Notes: a model not told the origin generated them from the sequence alone. A DNA stretch of 64,000 nucleotides from Campylobacter portucalensis (GCF_009690845.1 NZ_VWSJ01000004.1:1-64000); one strand, 5' to 3'. Shown: positions 18,372 through 29,624, counted from the stretch's first letter. Made by a program: numbers and translations.

Positions 18372-19127
18372 TTAAAAATAATAATCACTTTTTAAAGCCC
18401 TATAAGTCCAAATTCCACCACTTTTTAATTTACCACGGTTCCCTTCTATATTTTTAACAACTATACCCTTTAATTTAACCTTAAATTTAAGCTTTATATA
18501 GTGCATAATATAAAATCCAAGCGAAACAACTTCGCTATTTTTATAAACATCGCCAATTATGATAGCGAAATAGCGACTTTTCTCTAAAAAGCTAAGTGTA
18601 TTTTTAACAATCTTTAAAAATACTTTTAAAAATTCTTTCAAATTTGAAATCCCAGATAAATCATTTTTATTATCTGTAAATTTAACAATATCTATATATG
18701 GTGGATGAAAAAGTGTAAATTTAGCATTGTCTTCACCTAAGTTTTGAATAGAATTTTTAACTCTTTTTTCAAAAATTTCACTATTTGAACTATCAAATTC
18801 TAAAATTTCAAATTTACTTTTATTGCTTTTTTCCATTTGTAAACTAACATACTCTATCATTTTAGGATTTATATCAATCCCAATATATTTTCTATTTAAA
18901 TTTTCACACTCAAACAGCGTTGTTTCGCTTCTTATAAATGGCTCTATTGCAAGATCGTTTTCTTTTGTGTATCGTCTTAAAAGTTGATTTGGAATTTGTG
19001 GTATAAAATTACCATGATAAATATTTTTATGTTTTCCACTCCTATCTTTGCTTTCATAAATCTGCAGACTGTCAATATTAATATCTAAATTTTTCCAATT
19101 ATTTATATCTAAATCATTAATTTTCAT
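18372..19127 (-). CDS. DNA methyltransferase (N4/N6 beta class, HPPY) with altered AdoMet motif
   Basis: A 251-residue amino-methyltransferase. Motif IV is HPPY (141-144, FHPPYIDIVKF), common in N4-cytosine/N6-adenine enzymes with DLS following. The AdoMet motif expected as DPFxGSGTT reads EPFIRSETT (62-70), so two motif glycines are replaced by Arg66 and Glu68. The acidic IGIDINPK that follows is intact. It would modify the strand not handled by the D12 enzyme, but activity is uncertain because of these substitutions. Its start overlaps the murB stop (ATGA), so the cassette is read from the murB transcript. Confidence 0.85.
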   Translation of the reverse strand: MKINDLDINNWKNLDINIDSLQIYESKDRSGKHKNIYHGNFIPQIPNQLLRRYTKENDLAIEPFIRSETTLFECENLNRKYIGIDINPKMIEYVSLQMEKSNKSKFEILEFDSSNSEIFEKRVKNSIQNLGEDNAKFTLFHPPYIDIVKFTDNKNDLSGISNLKEFLKVFLKIVKNTLSFLEKSRYFAIIIGDVYKNSEVVSLGFYIMHYIKLKFKVKLKGIVVKNIEGNRGKLKSGGIWTYRALKSDYYF

Positions 19128-19891
19128 AAAATTTTTACTTCTGATTCTAAATTTAATCCAAATTTTTCAAAAACTCTTTTTTTTGCTAAATTTATTAAGC
19201 TCATAATATCTTCAAATTTAGCGTGATTGAAATTAATTATAAAATTTGCGTGAATTTCGCTAAATTTAGCTCCGCCTATTTCGTATCCTTTAAGACCGAC
19301 GCTTTGGATTAGCTGCCCTGCACTACTATTAGGCGGATTTTTAAAACAGCTTCCAAAGCTTGCACCTTTTGGTTGATTTGCTCTTTTTTTAGAAATTTCA
19401 TCGCTTAGATTAAGATCAAAGCCTTTTAAAGCTCTAAATTTAGCACTTTTTATAACGCCTTTAATTTGGCTTTTTCTATATCCAAAAATAAGTTCATTTT
19501 TATTAAATTCTCCTAAATTTGTGCTAACGCTTATTAGATTTTGTGAAATTTCATACCCTAAAAGTCCAGCATTCATAGTGATTAATCCGCCAAGAGTTCC
19601 AGGAATGCTTCTTAGAAATTCGAAATTTGCTAAATTGTTTTTTTTGGCAAAGTTATAAATTTTAGAATTTTTTGCTAAAGCTCCGATTTCTAAAATTTCA
19701 CTATCAAATTTAATATAATCAAAGCTTTTATCAAGCATTCCTAATTTTGGCGGATTTGGCGAGATTAAGATATTATTTGCACCGCCAATTACCACGCCAT
19801 CAAAGCTATTTAAATTCTCATCATTTAAAATTTCTACTTCAAAAACTCCGCCAACACGAACCGAGCTAAATTTAGAAAAATCGACTAGCAA
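19124..19891 (-). CDS. murB: UDP-N-acetylenolpyruvoylglucosamine reductase
   Basis: A 255-residue FAD enzyme that makes UDP-MurNAc for peptidoglycan. FAD-binding segments VIGGANNIL and IPGTLGGLITMNAG, the catalytic GASFGSCFKNP with Ser, and the C-terminal Glu in NLESEVKIL are present. It is short, like other MurB proteins in this group that lack a loop found in E. coli. The start is a TTG that overlaps the mqnD stop. No better-placed start keeps the conserved DFSKFSSVRVGG. Confidence 0.94.
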   Translation of the reverse strand: MLVDFSKFSSVRVGGVFEVEILNDENLNSFDGVVIGGANNILISPNPPKLGMLDKSFDYIKFDSEILEIGALAKNSKIYNFAKKNNLANFEFLRSIPGTLGGLITMNAGLLGYEISQNLISVSTNLGEFNKNELIFGYRKSQIKGVIKSAKFRALKGFDLNLSDEISKKRANQPKGASFGSCFKNPPNSSAGQLIQSVGLKGYEIGGAKFSEIHANFIINFNHAKFEDIMSLINLAKKRVFEKFGLNLESEVKIL

Positions 19892-20754
19892 TTTCTAAAC
19901 TCTTCATATTCTATTGGAATTAAATTTAAAAAAGCGTCAATTTTTGTGGGATAAAAGCCATTTTCATAACCTATCTCAAAAAGCCTATTTACAGCTTTTA
20001 ACTGAGTTTTATCCATAGAAACTGAACTATCGTTTGCGTATAAATTTAGATATTTTTCAAGCTTTTTATCATCAACTCTTACTAAATTTCTTTCAATTAG
20101 CATCTTGCTTAAAAGATTTTTGTGAGTTGTGGCTATTTTTACTGCTTTTGTTAGGATTTTTTCACACTCTATCGCATCAGTTAGTGGCAAACTTCTTCTT
20201 AATGCCATTGCACCAAGTGGAAGCGGTAAATTCTCATCTCCTCTTAACTCGCACCAAATATCCCAAATTTCTTTTTCAACTTCTAATTTATCGCTAAATT
20301 CTAAAATACTTTCATGTATCAAAACTCCAGCATCGACTTCGCCACTCAAAACGGCTTTTTCTATATCTAAAAAATTTTTATAAATCACTTTAGCATTTGG
20401 ATATGCTATTTTAAATAAAAGTGCGTTAGTTGTGTGTTTGCCACTTAGTGCAACTTTAAAATTTCTTTTTAAATTTACGCCTTTTTTTTTAATTAATTTT
20501 GGTCCATAACCCTCACCAAAACTAACAGCACACCTTAAAAGTGCGTAATCATCAGCTATCAAAGGATAAGCCGAAAAACTTATAGCACACACGTCATATT
20601 CGCCTTTTAAAGCGGCTTCATTTAGTGTTTGTATATCATCAGCTTTGTTTTTAAACTCTAAAATTTTGCTATTTATCCAACCAAATTTAATCGCCATATA
20701 CATAAAAATATCATCAGCATCAGGTGAGTGAGCCACAGAAATTCTCTTTTTCAC
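19885..20754 (-). CDS. mqnD: 1,4-dihydroxy-6-naphthoate synthase (futalosine menaquinone pathway)
   Basis: A 289-residue periplasmic-binding-protein-fold enzyme that converts cyclic de-hypoxanthine futalosine to 1,4-dihydroxy-6-naphthoate. The family start SPDADDIFMYMAI and the YGPKLIKK and LPLPLGAMALRR segments are present. With mqnA near 47.4 kb this indicates the futalosine route to menaquinone, as known for Campylobacter and Helicobacter. It is divergent from recA and shares a palindromic promoter region with it. murB begins within its last codons. Confidence 0.9.
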   Translation of the reverse strand: MKKRISVAHSPDADDIFMYMAIKFGWINSKILEFKNKADDIQTLNEAALKGEYDVCAISFSAYPLIADDYALLRCAVSFGEGYGPKLIKKKGVNLKRNFKVALSGKHTTNALLFKIAYPNAKVIYKNFLDIEKAVLSGEVDAGVLIHESILEFSDKLEVEKEIWDIWCELRGDENLPLPLGAMALRRSLPLTDAIECEKILTKAVKIATTHKNLLSKMLIERNLVRVDDKKLEKYLNLYANDSSVSMDKTQLKAVNRLFEIGYENGFYPTKIDAFLNLIPIEYEEFRNC

Positions 20755-20787
20755 AAAAAAGTCCTTTGTAAATTTATTTTTGTCAAG

Positions 20788-20829
20788 TATAATAAAATTT
20801 TACTTATTTTGAAGTAAAATTTTATTATA
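20788..20829. promoter_or_regulatory. Perfect palindrome with divergent -10 elements between mqnD and recA
   Basis: Two 18-base arms (20788-20805 and 20812-20829) are exact inverted copies separated by 6 bases. The right arm runs into TATAAT (20826-20831), a good -10 for recA. The left arm gives TATACT on the minus strand for mqnD. The element lies about 30 bases before both genes. It could be an operator, a supercoil-sensitive cruciform or simply mirrored promoters; no regulator binding is shown. Confidence 0.7.
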
Positions 20830-20857
20830 ATTTGTAAAATTCAATAAAAGGCAAAAA

Positions 20858-23131
<2,274 letters not shown>

Positions 23132-23132
<1 letters not shown>

Positions 23133-23398
23133 TGTCCATCACAGGCACCAAAAAAATATCAAATTTAAAGCTAATTTCTGTTTTTTTTGTGCTTTGTGTT
23201 TTTTCTGTATTACTTGCTATTTATGTTGGAAATGTGATATTTGGGGATAGATCTTTTGTTGTTCTTAAGAATTTAAGAGATAAGAAAAATTTTTTAATTA
23301 AAGACAATAAAAGATTAAAAGATGAAAATGCAAAACTTCAAAAACAATACCTAGAAAGAGCCTTACTCGATCCAGATTTGAGTGAATTTGTTAAATAG
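23132..23398 (+). CDS. FtsL/DivIC-like septum formation protein
   Basis: An 88-residue bitopic membrane protein: a short cytoplasmic N terminus, one membrane helix (about residues 14-36, LISVFFVLCVFSVLLAIYVGNVI), then a coiled coil rich in Lys/Glu/Leu (LRDKKNFLIKDNKRLKDENAKL). This is the layout of FtsL/FtsB/DivIC divisome proteins. A small coiled-coil protein follows recA-eno in Campylobacter as well. It starts on the last base of the eno stop. Confidence 0.8.
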
Positions 23399-23406
23399 GG
23401 GAATTT

Positions 23407-24147
23407 GTGAAAGTAGTTTTAAGCATAGCAGGAAGTGATAGTAGCGGTGGGGCCGGCATTCAAGCAGATATTAAAACGGCTGAATACTTTGGGGTGTTTT
23501 GTGCTACAGCCGTTACTGCTCTTACAGCCCAAAATACGTGCGGTGTTAATGAAATTTATGAAGTGGATGAAAAATTTATAGAAGCACAGTTAAAGTCTAT
23601 TATTAGTGATTTTGAGATTAGTGCGATAAAAATAGGAATGCTTTCAAATAAAAAAATCATCGATGTAGTAAGTGAGTTTTTAAGCAAGATAAATTGTCAA
23701 GTCGTGCTTGATCCAGTTTTTATCTCTAAAGCAGGCTCGCCTTTAATGAGTAATGAAAATATTAATTACTTAAAAAAACTATTTAAATTTGCTACTATTT
23801 TAACGCCAAATTTATATGAAGCAAAGTCTCTTTTTGGCGATGATTTGGAAATTTTAGCACCTTGTGATGTAGTGGTTAAAAATATAAAAAAGAGTAATTT
23901 TAGCATAGATAAAATTTACTATAAAAACGGCCTAATTAAAGAGTTTAAATCTAAATTTATAAACTCATCAAATTTACACGGCACAGGGTGCTCGTTTGCT
24001 ATGGCAATTACTGCAAATTTAGCCCTTGGCAAAAGCTTAGAAGATGCTATTAAAATCTCAAAAAACTATATCTATAAAGCTATTATCAACGCTCCAAATT
24101 TAGGGAATGGAAAAGGACCAATTAGGCATAATTTAAATAGAATTTAA
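23407..24147 (+). CDS. thiD: Hydroxymethylpyrimidine/phosphomethylpyrimidine kinase
   Basis: A 246-residue ribokinase-fold enzyme that phosphorylates HMP and HMP-P in thiamine synthesis. It has the start SIAGSDSSGGAGIQADIKT, KIGMLSN, VLDPVFISKAGSPL and the anion-hole/catalytic HGTGCSFAMAI. It starts at GTG after AGGGGA, 8 bases behind the FtsL-like gene. No TPP riboswitch is visible upstream. Confidence 0.94.
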   Translation: MKVVLSIAGSDSSGGAGIQADIKTAEYFGVFCATAVTALTAQNTCGVNEIYEVDEKFIEAQLKSIISDFEISAIKIGMLSNKKIIDVVSEFLSKINCQVVLDPVFISKAGSPLMSNENINYLKKLFKFATILTPNLYEAKSLFGDDLEILAPCDVVVKNIKKSNFSIDKIYYKNGLIKEFKSKFINSSNLHGTGCSFAMAITANLALGKSLEDAIKISKNYIYKAIINAPNLGNGKGPIRHNLNRI

Positions 24148-24172
24148 AGATTTATTGCTATTTATAAATATA

Positions 24173-24201
24173 TTGACAACTATTTTCATTTTTGTTAAAA
24201 T
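24173..24201 (+). promoter_or_regulatory. Sigma70-type promoter of the TonB-dependent receptor, possible Fur control
   Basis: TTGACA (24173-24178) and TAAAAT (24196-24201) are separated by exactly 17 bases, an unusually good -35/-10 pair for this group. The spacer and -10 hold a T/A-rich stretch (on the minus strand TGAAAATAGTTGTCA) that weakly resembles a Fur box. Fur control is inferred from the gene type. Confidence 0.65.
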
Positions 24202-24228
24202 ACGCCAATTTTATAAATAAGGAGTAAA

Positions 24229-26352
24229 ATGCATAAATTAATATTTTTATCTACAATTTGTTGTTCGTATCTTTTATCGCAACAATACATTGTAAATTTA
24301 CCAACTATCGTAGTTGAAGAGATGTCAGATTATAATAAAGCTATAGGATATTTTAACTACGATGAAGCATCAGTTTCTAGAATGGGACACTCTTTAAAAG
24401 ATACTCCTTTTACAATTGAAACTTTAAATATACAAAGAAATAGAAACTACGGAACAAATGATTTAAGCTCTATTTTAGAAGGAACTGCTGGCATTGATGC
24501 AAGTTATGATATGCGTGGAGAAGGCATTAAATTAAGAGGCTTTGATATAAGTGCAAATGATATTTATCAAGATGGCATAAGACTTAGCGGACAGCTTAGA
24601 AGAAGCACGGCTAATGTTGAAAGGGTTGAAATTTTAAAAGGACCAGCTTCAATTTTATACGGTAGAACAAATGGGGGTGGGGTTGTAAATTTAGTTAGCA
24701 AAAAAGCAAATTTTAGTCCAAGAGCTGTAATTAGTGGCAGGGTTGGCTCATATGATAAATATGGCACAGAATTAGATGTAAATCATATTTTAAATGAAAA
24801 TTTTGCGTTTAGGATGGTTGGCGATTTAGAAAAATCAAGAAGTTTTAGAAAAGGCATTAAACATAAAAGCTATATGATTTCACCTAGTATCGTTTATAAT
24901 AAAGACAAATTTACGCTTGAAGCTGGTTATACATATGACAAAATGGATAGAATTCCTGATCGTAGTCCAACTAAATTTGAGTATGATAAAATGGGAGTTT
25001 CTCATAAAGATGGTTTTGCAAGGAGGGGGGATTTTGTAGAAGATGAGCTTCATTTATTTAAGGTTGGAACAAGTTATGAATTTAGTCCAAAATGGAAAAC
25101 ATCTTTAAATTTTGGATATAGAAAATCAAGTCAAGATTTTGATCATTATTTTGCTGGAACTTTTAATAAAACAACTAAGCTTCTTAGCCAAAATTATGCG
25201 TGGCAAGAGACTGATAATGATACTTTATCGGCTTCACTTTTAGTTAATGGAGAATTTGATACAGGCTTTTTAAACCACAAAATAACTTTAGGTTATGATT
25301 ATAGTAAAGAAGATAGAAAGCCTTATCTTGCTTCTGCAAATACAAAAAATGCTAAGAAAAAAGGGCTTGATGAAAAAATGCTTATGATAAATCCTTATGA
25401 TAGATCAAATTGGTTAAATAATACTCATAAGCTTATTAAACCTGATACACATAATCACCACAAAAGTTCATCTAACTCCTTATTTTTTCATGATCTTATA
25501 ACTATAAACGAGAATTTAAAAACTGCATTTGGCGGTAGATTTGATTTTTATAAATTTATAAGTACAAATAAGTTAAAAGAGGTTTCAACAACATATAATG
25601 GAAAGAATTTTAGCCCTCATATTGGACTCATTTATACTATTTTTGATGATCATCACTTATATACATCATATTCAAAAAGCTTTGCTCCATATGGTGGTCG
25701 TGGCTATCTTGGAGTAAGTATTGGAGCTAATCCTGATACATTTTCTGATCCTGAATATAATGAACAATATGAAATTGGTATTAAAAACGACTGGCTAGAT
25801 GGAGCATTATCTACAACTTTATCGCTATTTTATAATGAGCATAATAATATCCGCTACCAACCTGATTCTAAAAACGATCCTTACACTTGGGCTGTTAGAG
25901 GCAAAGAAGAAAGTAAGGGAGTTGATTTTAGTATAATTGGTGAAATTTATGATGGGCTTTTTGTTAGAAGCAGTATCGGTTTTATGGATGCTAAAATTAA
26001 GGAAGATAGACAAAACCCTGAGCTTGAGGATGAAAAATTAAAAAACACAAGTAAAATTCAAGGAAATATCTTTGTAAGATATGCTCCTACTGATATTTGG
26101 TTTACAGAAACTGGAATTACTTATGTTGGAAAAAGATACAACTATAGCCACGATAGAAAAACTCATAATGTTTCACACGAAAACGACTTAGATGCTTATG
26201 CAAGAGTGGATTTTATGGCTGGATATAAATTTAATGATAATCTTAGCACAACAATTGCAGTTCATAACTTGATGGATAAAAAATATTGGAGATCGACATC
26301 TATGCCTGGAGCTGGAAGAAGCTTTTTAGCTAAGATTAATTACGAGTTTTAA
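24229..26352 (+). CDS. TonB-dependent siderophore-type outer-membrane receptor
   Basis: A 707-residue receptor. A signal peptide of about 18 residues is followed by a TonB box-like TIVVEE. The plug domain contains LKDTPFTIETL, LRGFDI and RVEILKGPASILYGRTNGGGVVNLVSKK, followed by a 22-strand barrel ending in an aromatic residue (NYEF). Similarity is to the FhuA/FhuE/FpvA group that takes up ferric siderophores; the ligand is unknown. No ABC transporter, TonB or ExbBD genes are adjacent, so it must rely on energy and import systems elsewhere. It has its own promoter and lies next to a transposase relic. Confidence 0.93.
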   Translation: MHKLIFLSTICCSYLLSQQYIVNLPTIVVEEMSDYNKAIGYFNYDEASVSRMGHSLKDTPFTIETLNIQRNRNYGTNDLSSILEGTAGIDASYDMRGEGIKLRGFDISANDIYQDGIRLSGQLRRSTANVERVEILKGPASILYGRTNGGGVVNLVSKKANFSPRAVISGRVGSYDKYGTELDVNHILNENFAFRMVGDLEKSRSFRKGIKHKSYMISPSIVYNKDKFTLEAGYTYDKMDRIPDRSPTKFEYDKMGVSHKDGFARRGDFVEDELHLFKVGTSYEFSPKWKTSLNFGYRKSSQDFDHYFAGTFNKTTKLLSQNYAWQETDNDTLSASLLVNGEFDTGFLNHKITLGYDYSKEDRKPYLASANTKNAKKKGLDEKMLMINPYDRSNWLNNTHKLIKPDTHNHHKSSSNSLFFHDLITINENLKTAFGGRFDFYKFISTNKLKEVSTTYNGKNFSPHIGLIYTIFDDHHLYTSYSKSFAPYGGRGYLGVSIGANPDTFSDPEYNEQYEIGIKNDWLDGALSTTLSLFYNEHNNIRYQPDSKNDPYTWAVRGKEESKGVDFSIIGEIYDGLFVRSSIGFMDAKIKEDRQNPELEDEKLKNTSKIQGNIFVRYAPTDIWFTETGITYVGKRYNYSHDRKTHNVSHENDLDAYARVDFMAGYKFNDNLSTTIAVHNLMDKKYWRSTSMPGAGRSFLAKINYEF

Positions 26353-26419
26353 ATTTTGGTTTAAATGTGCTAAAATTTTTACAATCAACAAGTCAAAATA
26401 CTATTAAATTTTAATTTGT

Positions 26420-26447
26420 GTAGTTTTGGAAAATTTTCTAGAACTAC
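26420..26447 (+). other. Stem-loop about 70 bases after the receptor gene
   Basis: GTAGTTTTGGAAAA can pair along its length with TTTTCTAGAACTAC (two G-T pairs), giving a stem of about 12 bp with a tiny loop. There is no T tract on the plus strand, so terminator function for the receptor transcript is only possible. Confidence 0.4.
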
Positions 26448-26522
26448 AAAAATTTAAAAATATTTATAAGATTATAACGCTATAAAGATTTTATCAATAT
26501 TAATGATATTAACTCTATATAT

Positions 26523-26684
26523 TATAATATTGTGGTAAATTTAAAAGATATTAAAGCAAGAAATGCAATATTAAAAGCTATTACTCATATTGATGATTTT
26601 GTGAGTGTTTATGATATCAAATTTAAGATACATTTTTTCGGTTATGGCAAAAAGTTATCAACTATTTTTTATATTATTTTTTAA
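26523..26684 (+). other. Coding-like fragment without a proper start
   Basis: One plus-strand frame stays open for about 50 codons (reading VNLKDIKARNAILKAITHID and beyond) up to a TAA near 26684. It has no ribosome binding site or ATG and no recognised family. Given the decayed surroundings it may be a gene remnant or chance. Confidence 0.2.
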
Positions 26685-26875
26685 ATTTACACTCTTTAAA
26701 TGTAATTCAAAATTTACTCTAATGCTATAAATTTAATAAATCTTTGTTGGCAAAGTGCTAGTAAAACGAAGTTTTTAGTTTTTCTAATATCTTTAAAATA
26801 GAAAAATATTTGTTTATAGCGTTGTGATTAATTTTCTTGTAGATTAATATTTAAAATAAATTAGTTTGACTCAAT

Positions 26876-27430
26876 TTAACTTAAGACTCTTATTGATTTT
26901 AGTAAAACTTAATAGAGATTTTCCTTATTGTTGTATCTAAATTCACACTCTTTTAAGTGTAATATAAAATTATCTCTTTTTATACCTTTAAATAGCCTGT
27001 GTTCTAAGAAGTTATCAATTCCATTTATATGATTTCTACCATTTACAAACTCATTTTCGTAGTGTTTTACTCTATAATGCTCTTTTGCTCCATAAATCCA
27101 TCGTAAGCTTTTTAGCTATTTGAATAAATTACGCTTTTATCAAGTTTGCTAAACTGCCTTAAAATAGGCAATATCTCTTTACTAGAGCAGTTTTTAACAA
27201 TTTGAGTATATACTTTTCCAACTTTTTTAACATCCCAAATACTGGTGTTTTATTTCTTGCACCTCTATCTCTTTTTCACTAACTCTTTTAGCTGCGAAAT
27301 AACTTTCATCTATCTCTATTTTGCCACTAAATTTAGAAATTTTCTCACACTTATTTATCATTAAATTCTAAAAAGTTTTTATAACTCTTTTTTATGAGCA
27401 TTATCATAATGTTAGTTTTTATCCGCTTCA
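26876..27430 (-). pseudogene. Relic of an IS1595-family transposase
   Basis: Read on the minus strand in several frames, this stretch gives long pieces of an IS1595/ISXO2-type DDE transposase. They are KISKFSGKIEIDESYFAAKR, then (shifted) RGARNKTPVFG, then LPILRQFSKLDKSVIYSNS, then IYGAKEHYRVKHYENEFVNG followed by RNHINGIDNFLEHRLFKGI, and finally HLKECEFRYNNKENLY. Two frameshifts at least and in-frame stops (for example after IYSNS and NKENLY) break it. The N-terminal zinc-ribbon part is not visible. No clear terminal inverted repeats or target duplication could be identified. Confidence 0.85.
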
Positions 27431-27501
27431 ATACTAAATTTAGATACTTTAAGATGAATTTATGTTTTAAAAATGTTTGTCTTAGTGTTGATTTAATAAA
27501 T

Positions 27502-28287
27502 TTAGCTATTTCCATCTAAAAATTTAATAATCTCATCTTTTTTGCACATAAAATCTTTGCCGATAACTAAATAGTGGTTGTTTATTAAATTTGTAGGATG
27601 ATAGAGTGGAGCTTTTTTTGTTTTTAAGTCGATAACTTCGCCTCCGCTTTGACTTACCAAAAAATCCCCTGCTGCAATATCCCAAATGCAAGATGGCCCT
27701 AGTCTAGAATAGAGCAGGGCTTTATTTTCAGCTATCATACAAAATTTAATGGCTGAACCAACTCTAGAAATTTCAAGGTTAAGTTTAGTTGCTAAATTTT
27801 GTAGATTTTTATTTTTACTTTTTTTGCCTGTTAAAAATATCTTATTTAAAGTCGTATTTTGTTGAAGTATGTTATCGTTTTTATAAATTTTACCATCACC
27901 GCTACTATAAAAAATTTCATCTTTGCAAGGAATATCTATAACTCCAAGAATTGGACGAGAATTTTTTATGAGTGCTATGCAGACGCAAAATTCACCATTC
28001 TTAGCTATAAATTCTTTTGTTCCATCAAGAGGATCGATTAGCCAAAATTCATCTAAATTTTTAATATCATCACTTAAAATACTCTCTTCTGAGCAAATTT
28101 TAATACCCGTTTTTTCCAAAATTTTAAAAATTTCCTCATTTGCTGCAAGATCTGCTGAAGTTAGAGGGCTATCATCTTTTTTTGTATAAATTTCAAATTT
28201 ATCGTAGTGTTTTTTGATGATCTTGCTGGCATTTTTACCAGCAAGAACGGCTATTTTTAATAATTCTTTTTTTAAATTATCATCCAC
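27502..28287 (-). CDS. cysQ: 3'(2'),5'-bisphosphate nucleotidase (inositol monophosphatase family)
   Basis: A 261-residue Mg-dependent phosphatase, most likely hydrolysing 3'-phosphoadenosine 5'-phosphate from sulfate assimilation and cofactor transfer. The metal motifs are DSPLTSADLAAN, the acidic SEES, DPLDGTKEFIAKNGEF and WDIAAGDFLVSQSGG. It lies 14 bases after gltA and is last in the dcd-topA-antiporter-gltA run. Substrate assignment is from family resemblance, since other inositol-phosphatase-like enzymes share the motifs. Confidence 0.88.
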   Translation of the reverse strand: MDDNLKKELLKIAVLAGKNASKIIKKHYDKFEIYTKKDDSPLTSADLAANEEIFKILEKTGIKICSEESILSDDIKNLDEFWLIDPLDGTKEFIAKNGEFCVCIALIKNSRPILGVIDIPCKDEIFYSSGDGKIYKNDNILQQNTTLNKIFLTGKKSKNKNLQNLATKLNLEISRVGSAIKFCMIAENKALLYSRLGPSCIWDIAAGDFLVSQSGGEVIDLKTKKAPLYHPTNLINNHYLVIGKDFMCKKDEIIKFLDGNS

Positions 28288-28301
28288 TTTGGATCCTAAA
28301 T

Positions 28302-29624
28302 TTATCTATCTTTTGAGGATGAAAACTCTATATTTGATTTTTCTAAATTTTCATCTTTGTTTTGAGAAGAAGGACCGACATATAGTTGTCTTGGACGGAC
28401 GATTTTGATAGTATCTTGTTCTTTTAGCTCCATCCATTGCGCCATCCATCCAGGAACTCTTCCTATCACAAACATTACAGCAAACATAGCAGTAGGAATT
28501 TTTAGAGCCTTTAAAATAAGTCCTGAATTAAAATCAACATTTGGATATAAATTTCTACTTATAAAATAATCATCTTCACTAACAATTTTCTCAATTTTGT
28601 TTGCTATTTTAATTAAATTTGAATCAATTCCAATTTCGTCAATTAACTCATCTCTTAGAGATTTTAATACCTTAGCTCGTGGATCGTAATTTTTATAAAC
28701 TCTATGTCCAAATCCCATCAATCTAAATGGATCATTTTTGTCTTTTGCTTTTTTAATGTATTTATCAACATTATCAACGCTTCCAATCTCTTCAAGTTGC
28801 TTGATAACACCTTCATTTGCACCGCCGTGTGCATGTCCCCATAATGCCCCAATTCCAGCACTAACGCAAGAATATGGATGAGAGTGGGTTGAACCAACTG
28901 TTCTGACTGTTGTAGTTGAGGCGTTTTGCTCATGATCTGCATGAAGCATTAAAACAGTATCTAAAGCTTTAACTTCAATCGGAGAAATATTGACATGAGA
29001 ATGCGGAAACGATCTCATCATATATAAGAAATTTTCAGTAAAACCTCTATCTAAATCAGGATAGATAAATGGATAGCCCATAGTATATCGATGGTAAAAT
29101 GCAGCTAAAGTTGGCATTTTTGCAACAAGTCTTTCTGCTAATTCCATATATTCAACAGGATCATCAAAATTCATATCTCTTTTATAATATGCACTTAAAT
29201 TTGCTACGCAAGCTTGTAAAACAGCCATAGGATGAGCACGATCAGGAAAAGCACTAAATAAAGACATCATTTTTTCATTTATAAAAGATCTCATTTTTAA
29301 TCTAGTTCTAAATTCAGATAACTCTACTTGATTAGGAAGTTTTTTATGTAGCAAAAGATGTATTACATCTAGAAAAATTTTATTTTTTGCAAGCCAATCT
29401 ATATCATATCCTCTATATTTCAACTCACCTTTTGCTCCATCGATAAAGGTAATTTCTGATCTGCACATTGCAGTTGAAGTGTAGCCTCTATCAAAAGTAA
29501 ACATATTTGTATCTTTATAGAGATTTGAAATATCAATTACTGATGGTCCAAGTGTGCCATCTAAGATAGGAAACTCATAACTCTTGCCATTCCTGTTGTC
29601 AGTAAGTGTAACTGTGTTTTTCAT
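28302..29624 (-). CDS. gltA: Citrate synthase
   Basis: A 440-residue type II (hexameric, Gram-negative-like) citrate synthase that makes citrate from oxaloacetate and acetyl-CoA. Catalytic regions: His in LMLHADHEQNASTTTVR, His in LMGFGHRVYKNYDPR, and the Asp-containing NVDFNSGLILKALKIP. It includes the N-terminal domain with the TSTAMCRSEITFIDGAKGEL segment. It is cotranscribed with cysQ downstream. Confidence 0.97.
   Translation of the reverse strand: MKNTVTLTDNRNGKSYEFPILDGTLGPSVIDISNLYKDTNMFTFDRGYTSTAMCRSEITFIDGAKGELKYRGYDIDWLAKNKIFLDVIHLLLHKKLPNQVELSEFRTRLKMRSFINEKMMSLFSAFPDRAHPMAVLQACVANLSAYYKRDMNFDDPVEYMELAERLVAKMPTLAAFYHRYTMGYPFIYPDLDRGFTENFLYMMRSFPHSHVNISPIEVKALDTVLMLHADHEQNASTTTVRTVGSTHSHPYSCVSAGIGALWGHAHGGANEGVIKQLEEIGSVDNVDKYIKKAKDKNDPFRLMGFGHRVYKNYDPRAKVLKSLRDELIDEIGIDSNLIKIANKIEKIVSEDDYFISRNLYPNVDFNSGLILKALKIPTAMFAVMFVIGRVPGWMAQWMELKEQDTIKIVRPRQLYVGPSSQNKDENLEKSNIEFSSSKDR

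Noticed and set aside
24148-24228. Possible TPP or other riboswitch near thiD and the receptor
   Set aside because: The gaps are too short and lack the conserved riboswitch cores. A simple promoter explains the 80 bases.
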